Below, in pieces: positions 5,855-7,121 of a DNA stretch of 7,121 nt. The notes under the pieces were generated by a model that saw only the letters and a program-made list of their open reading frames with translations, was not told the origin of the DNA and made no database searches. The stretch covers positions 1-7,121 of the forward strand of contig JBIOJM010000435.1 in the NCBI GenBank assembly GCA_044450785.1. Reading direction: 5' to 3'. This DNA comes from JBIOJM01 sp044450785. Lineage in GTDB: Bacteria > Planctomycetota > Planctomycetia > Isosphaerales > Isosphaeraceae. The translations under genes were made by a program, and so were the position numbers. The number at the start of each line of letters is the position of its first letter. Positions within the stretch are counted from its first letter, which is position 1.

Positions 5855-6304
5855 ATGATTATCCGTGAGCTTGGCCTCGCTCGACGACGCGGTACCGTGG
5901 CGGTTGAGACCGCCTTGGTCTTGATCCTCATGACATCGTTGGTATTCGGCGTTTTCGAGTTTAGCCGGCTCTTGATGGACTGGAACTTGCTCAACAACGC
6001 TGCCAGGGAAGGTTGCCGTTACGCCATCGCCAACAACACGAGTGCCACGATCAGCACGGACGTTCAAACCATCGTAGCCACGTTCATGGCGGGTCAATCC
6101 ACCAGTTTCAGCAACTTTACCGTCACCGTGAGCGGAACCCACCAGGGTGTCACGACTCCGGTCAACAACCTGACCGCGGGTGATCTGGTCACCGTTTCGG
6201 TGTCCGGAACTTACAAATTTCTGAACATTATTCCATTTGTGAAGATGCCAACCTCCTTTTCCATAAGCAGCTCGGTCATCATGGGGTGCGAGGGAGGTGT
6301 ATAA
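5855..6304 (+). CDS. TadE-like pseudopilin (second copy)
   Basis: This is a 149-residue TadE/TadF-type pseudopilin. The short basic leader (LARRRG, ending at Gly13) precedes TVAVETALVLILMTSLVFGV, with Glu18 at mature position 5, so it also carries the prepilin peptidase signature. The hydrophobic helix runs from about 19 to 35, followed by FEFSRLLMDWNLLNNAAREG, the typical TadE continuation. The C-terminal domain is a Ser/Thr-rich periplasmic region with the TadE-like pattern LTAGDLVTVSVSG. AGGCGG (5842-5847) lies seven bases before the ATG. It differs clearly from the preceding copy beyond the leader and helix, so the pair is not a recent duplication. A two-gene pseudopilin set (TadE plus TadF) is normal for Tad loci. 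Confidence 0.88.
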   Translation: MIIRELGLARRRGTVAVETALVLILMTSLVFGVFEFSRLLMDWNLLNNAAREGCRYAIANNTSATISTDVQTIVATFMAGQSTSFSNFTVTVSGTHQGVTTPVNNLTAGDLVTVSVSGTYKFLNIIPFVKMPTSFSISSSVIMGCEGGV

Positions 6305-6397
6305 AGGCCTGGAAAAGGTCGAGTCCTGTTCTGCCACGATGAACCTGCAACCAAACCACGAATCTTGACTGGCGACTCATCCCGGGGACATTCGATC

Positions 6398-7121
6398 ATG
6401 CGGCGACACACACACTCAATCGCGGACGGGCCGGCTCCAGGTCGGGGGATCATCCTGCCGATGCTCGCACTCGTAATCGTGGTCATGGTCGCATTTTTGG
6501 CGCTCGCGATCGACCTGGGAATGTTGGCGATTGCAAAGACGCAGGTGCAGCAGGCTGCCGACCTTGCCGCGCTCACCGCGATGCGTACCTTGAATGGAAA
6601 GGCAAGCATCAACTACAACCAGACTGCAGCCACAACCAATGCGCAGAATGTCGTGACCTACAACCAAACCTTGGGGCAGGCCCTTCAATCGTCACAAGTG
6701 CAGCTCACCTTCGGCTCGTACGACTACAACCAGACCGCGAAGACGTTTCAGGCCAAGTTTCCGCCCACAAGCGGCTCGCCGACGACCGCGATTTCGGCGA
6801 CGATCACCTCGAACAGCCTGCCGGCCGCGTTCAGCTCGATTTTGAAAACCCAATTGCTCCCGAAAGTCTCGGCTACGGCACAAGCCGTACACCGCCCGCG
6901 CGACATCGCCCTGGTCATGGACCTCTCCGGCTCGATGCGTTTCGGCACCTGCCTCGGGTTCGACTTTTATACCACCTCCCGCACCTCCAACAATCCCGAC
7001 ACCCTCATCCCGACATTCGGCCATTATTCGTCGAGCAGCGCCGCCATGCAGGGACCCAGCACCAATCAAACGTCATCGGCTGACAATTACACGATCTCGC
7101 CGAGCAACACCACGGCGCCGA
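6398..7121 (+). CDS. TadG-like protein with von Willebrand A domain (3' end outside window)
   Basis: The frame is open from ATG 6398 to the window end (241 codons). Residues about 17-46 form a membrane anchor, followed by the TadE/G-like N-terminal signature (ALAIDLGMLAIAKTQVQQAADLAALTAM, split here as ALAIDLG at 35-41 and QQAADLAAL at 51-59). Residues about 66-165 are an extracytoplasmic linker with three YNQT motifs. From 169 the sequence DIALVMDLSGSM begins a von Willebrand A domain; D175, S177 and S179 form the DxSxS metal-binding (MIDAS) motif. The protein is anchored in the inner membrane and exposed outward. TadG-like proteins are thought to help pilus anchoring or assembly. GGGGA (6384-6388), nine bases upstream, supports the start. 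The leader lacks the Gly-x4-Glu site of the two preceding genes, so it is probably not processed like a pilin. It lies 93 bases after the second TadE-like gene. Confidence 0.88.
   Translation, partial: MRRHTHSIADGPAPGRGIILPMLALVIVVMVAFLALAIDLGMLAIAKTQVQQAADLAALTAMRTLNGKASINYNQTAATTNAQNVVTYNQTLGQALQSSQVQLTFGSYDYNQTAKTFQAKFPPTSGSPTTAISATITSNSLPAAFSSILKTQLLPKVSATAQAVHRPRDIALVMDLSGSMRFGTCLGFDFYTTSRTSNNPDTLIPTFGHYSSSSAAMQGPSTNQTSSADNYTISPSNTTAP

Noticed and set aside
6339..6368. ATG at 6339 as a start upstream of the TadG-like gene
   Set aside because: It opens a frame of only nine codons in a different phase. ATG 6398 has its own ribosome site and continues into the family signature.

Overview
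The window is GC-rich, densely coding and bacterial. It holds the inner-membrane and minor-pilin part of a Tad (tight adherence, Flp-type IVb pilus) locus. All convincing protein genes lie on the + strand. I infer a planctomycete, perhaps near the Isosphaeraceae. The reasons are the exported protein with two STN-like domains of a kind common in that phylum, the TadG-like protein fused to a von Willebrand A domain, and the general base composition. No ribosomal or other phylogenetic marker is present, so this placement is only moderately supported.

Region 1 (1-3753) is a tight gene run. It starts with the 3' part of cpaF/tadA (the secretion ATPase, whose reading frame is open from the first bases), followed by tadB and tadC (the two T2SSF-type inner-membrane platform proteins). 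A small two-helix membrane protein of unknown function comes last. Each start after cpaF is preceded by a recognisable Shine-Dalgarno sequence.

Region 2 (3754-4152) interrupts the pilus genes. It contains GC-rich hairpins, a likely sigma70-type promoter, a complete tRNA-Leu(CAA), and on the minus strand a start-less remnant resembling the C-terminal half of a SnoaL/NTF2-like (SgcJ/EcaC, DUF4440-type) protein. The pilus locus therefore seems to be split by a tRNA gene and gene debris.

Region 3 (4153-5236) has a gene for an exported 264-residue protein built from two copies of an approximately 84-residue STN-like domain. A largely noncoding stretch follows, with a weak short ORF and a good promoter with a perfect TTGACA box.

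Region 4 (5237-7121) is a second run of pilus genes: two TadE-like pseudopilins with prepilin-type cleavage sites, then a TadG-like protein with an N-terminal membrane anchor and the beginning of a von Willebrand A domain, which runs off the window.

Together, CpaF would hydrolyse ATP to drive pilin assembly on the TadB/TadC platform, while the TadE-like proteins and the TadG-like protein act at or outside the inner membrane in pilus initiation or anchoring. The major Flp pilin, the prepilin peptidase (TadV/CpaA), the secretin (RcpA/CpaC), CpaB and TadZ/CpaE are not in this window. I found no CRISPR array, insertion sequence or origin. The pilus machinery belongs to a known system. The most novel material is the unknown small membrane protein, the STN-duplicated exported protein, and the tRNA/pseudogene block that separates the two halves of the locus.
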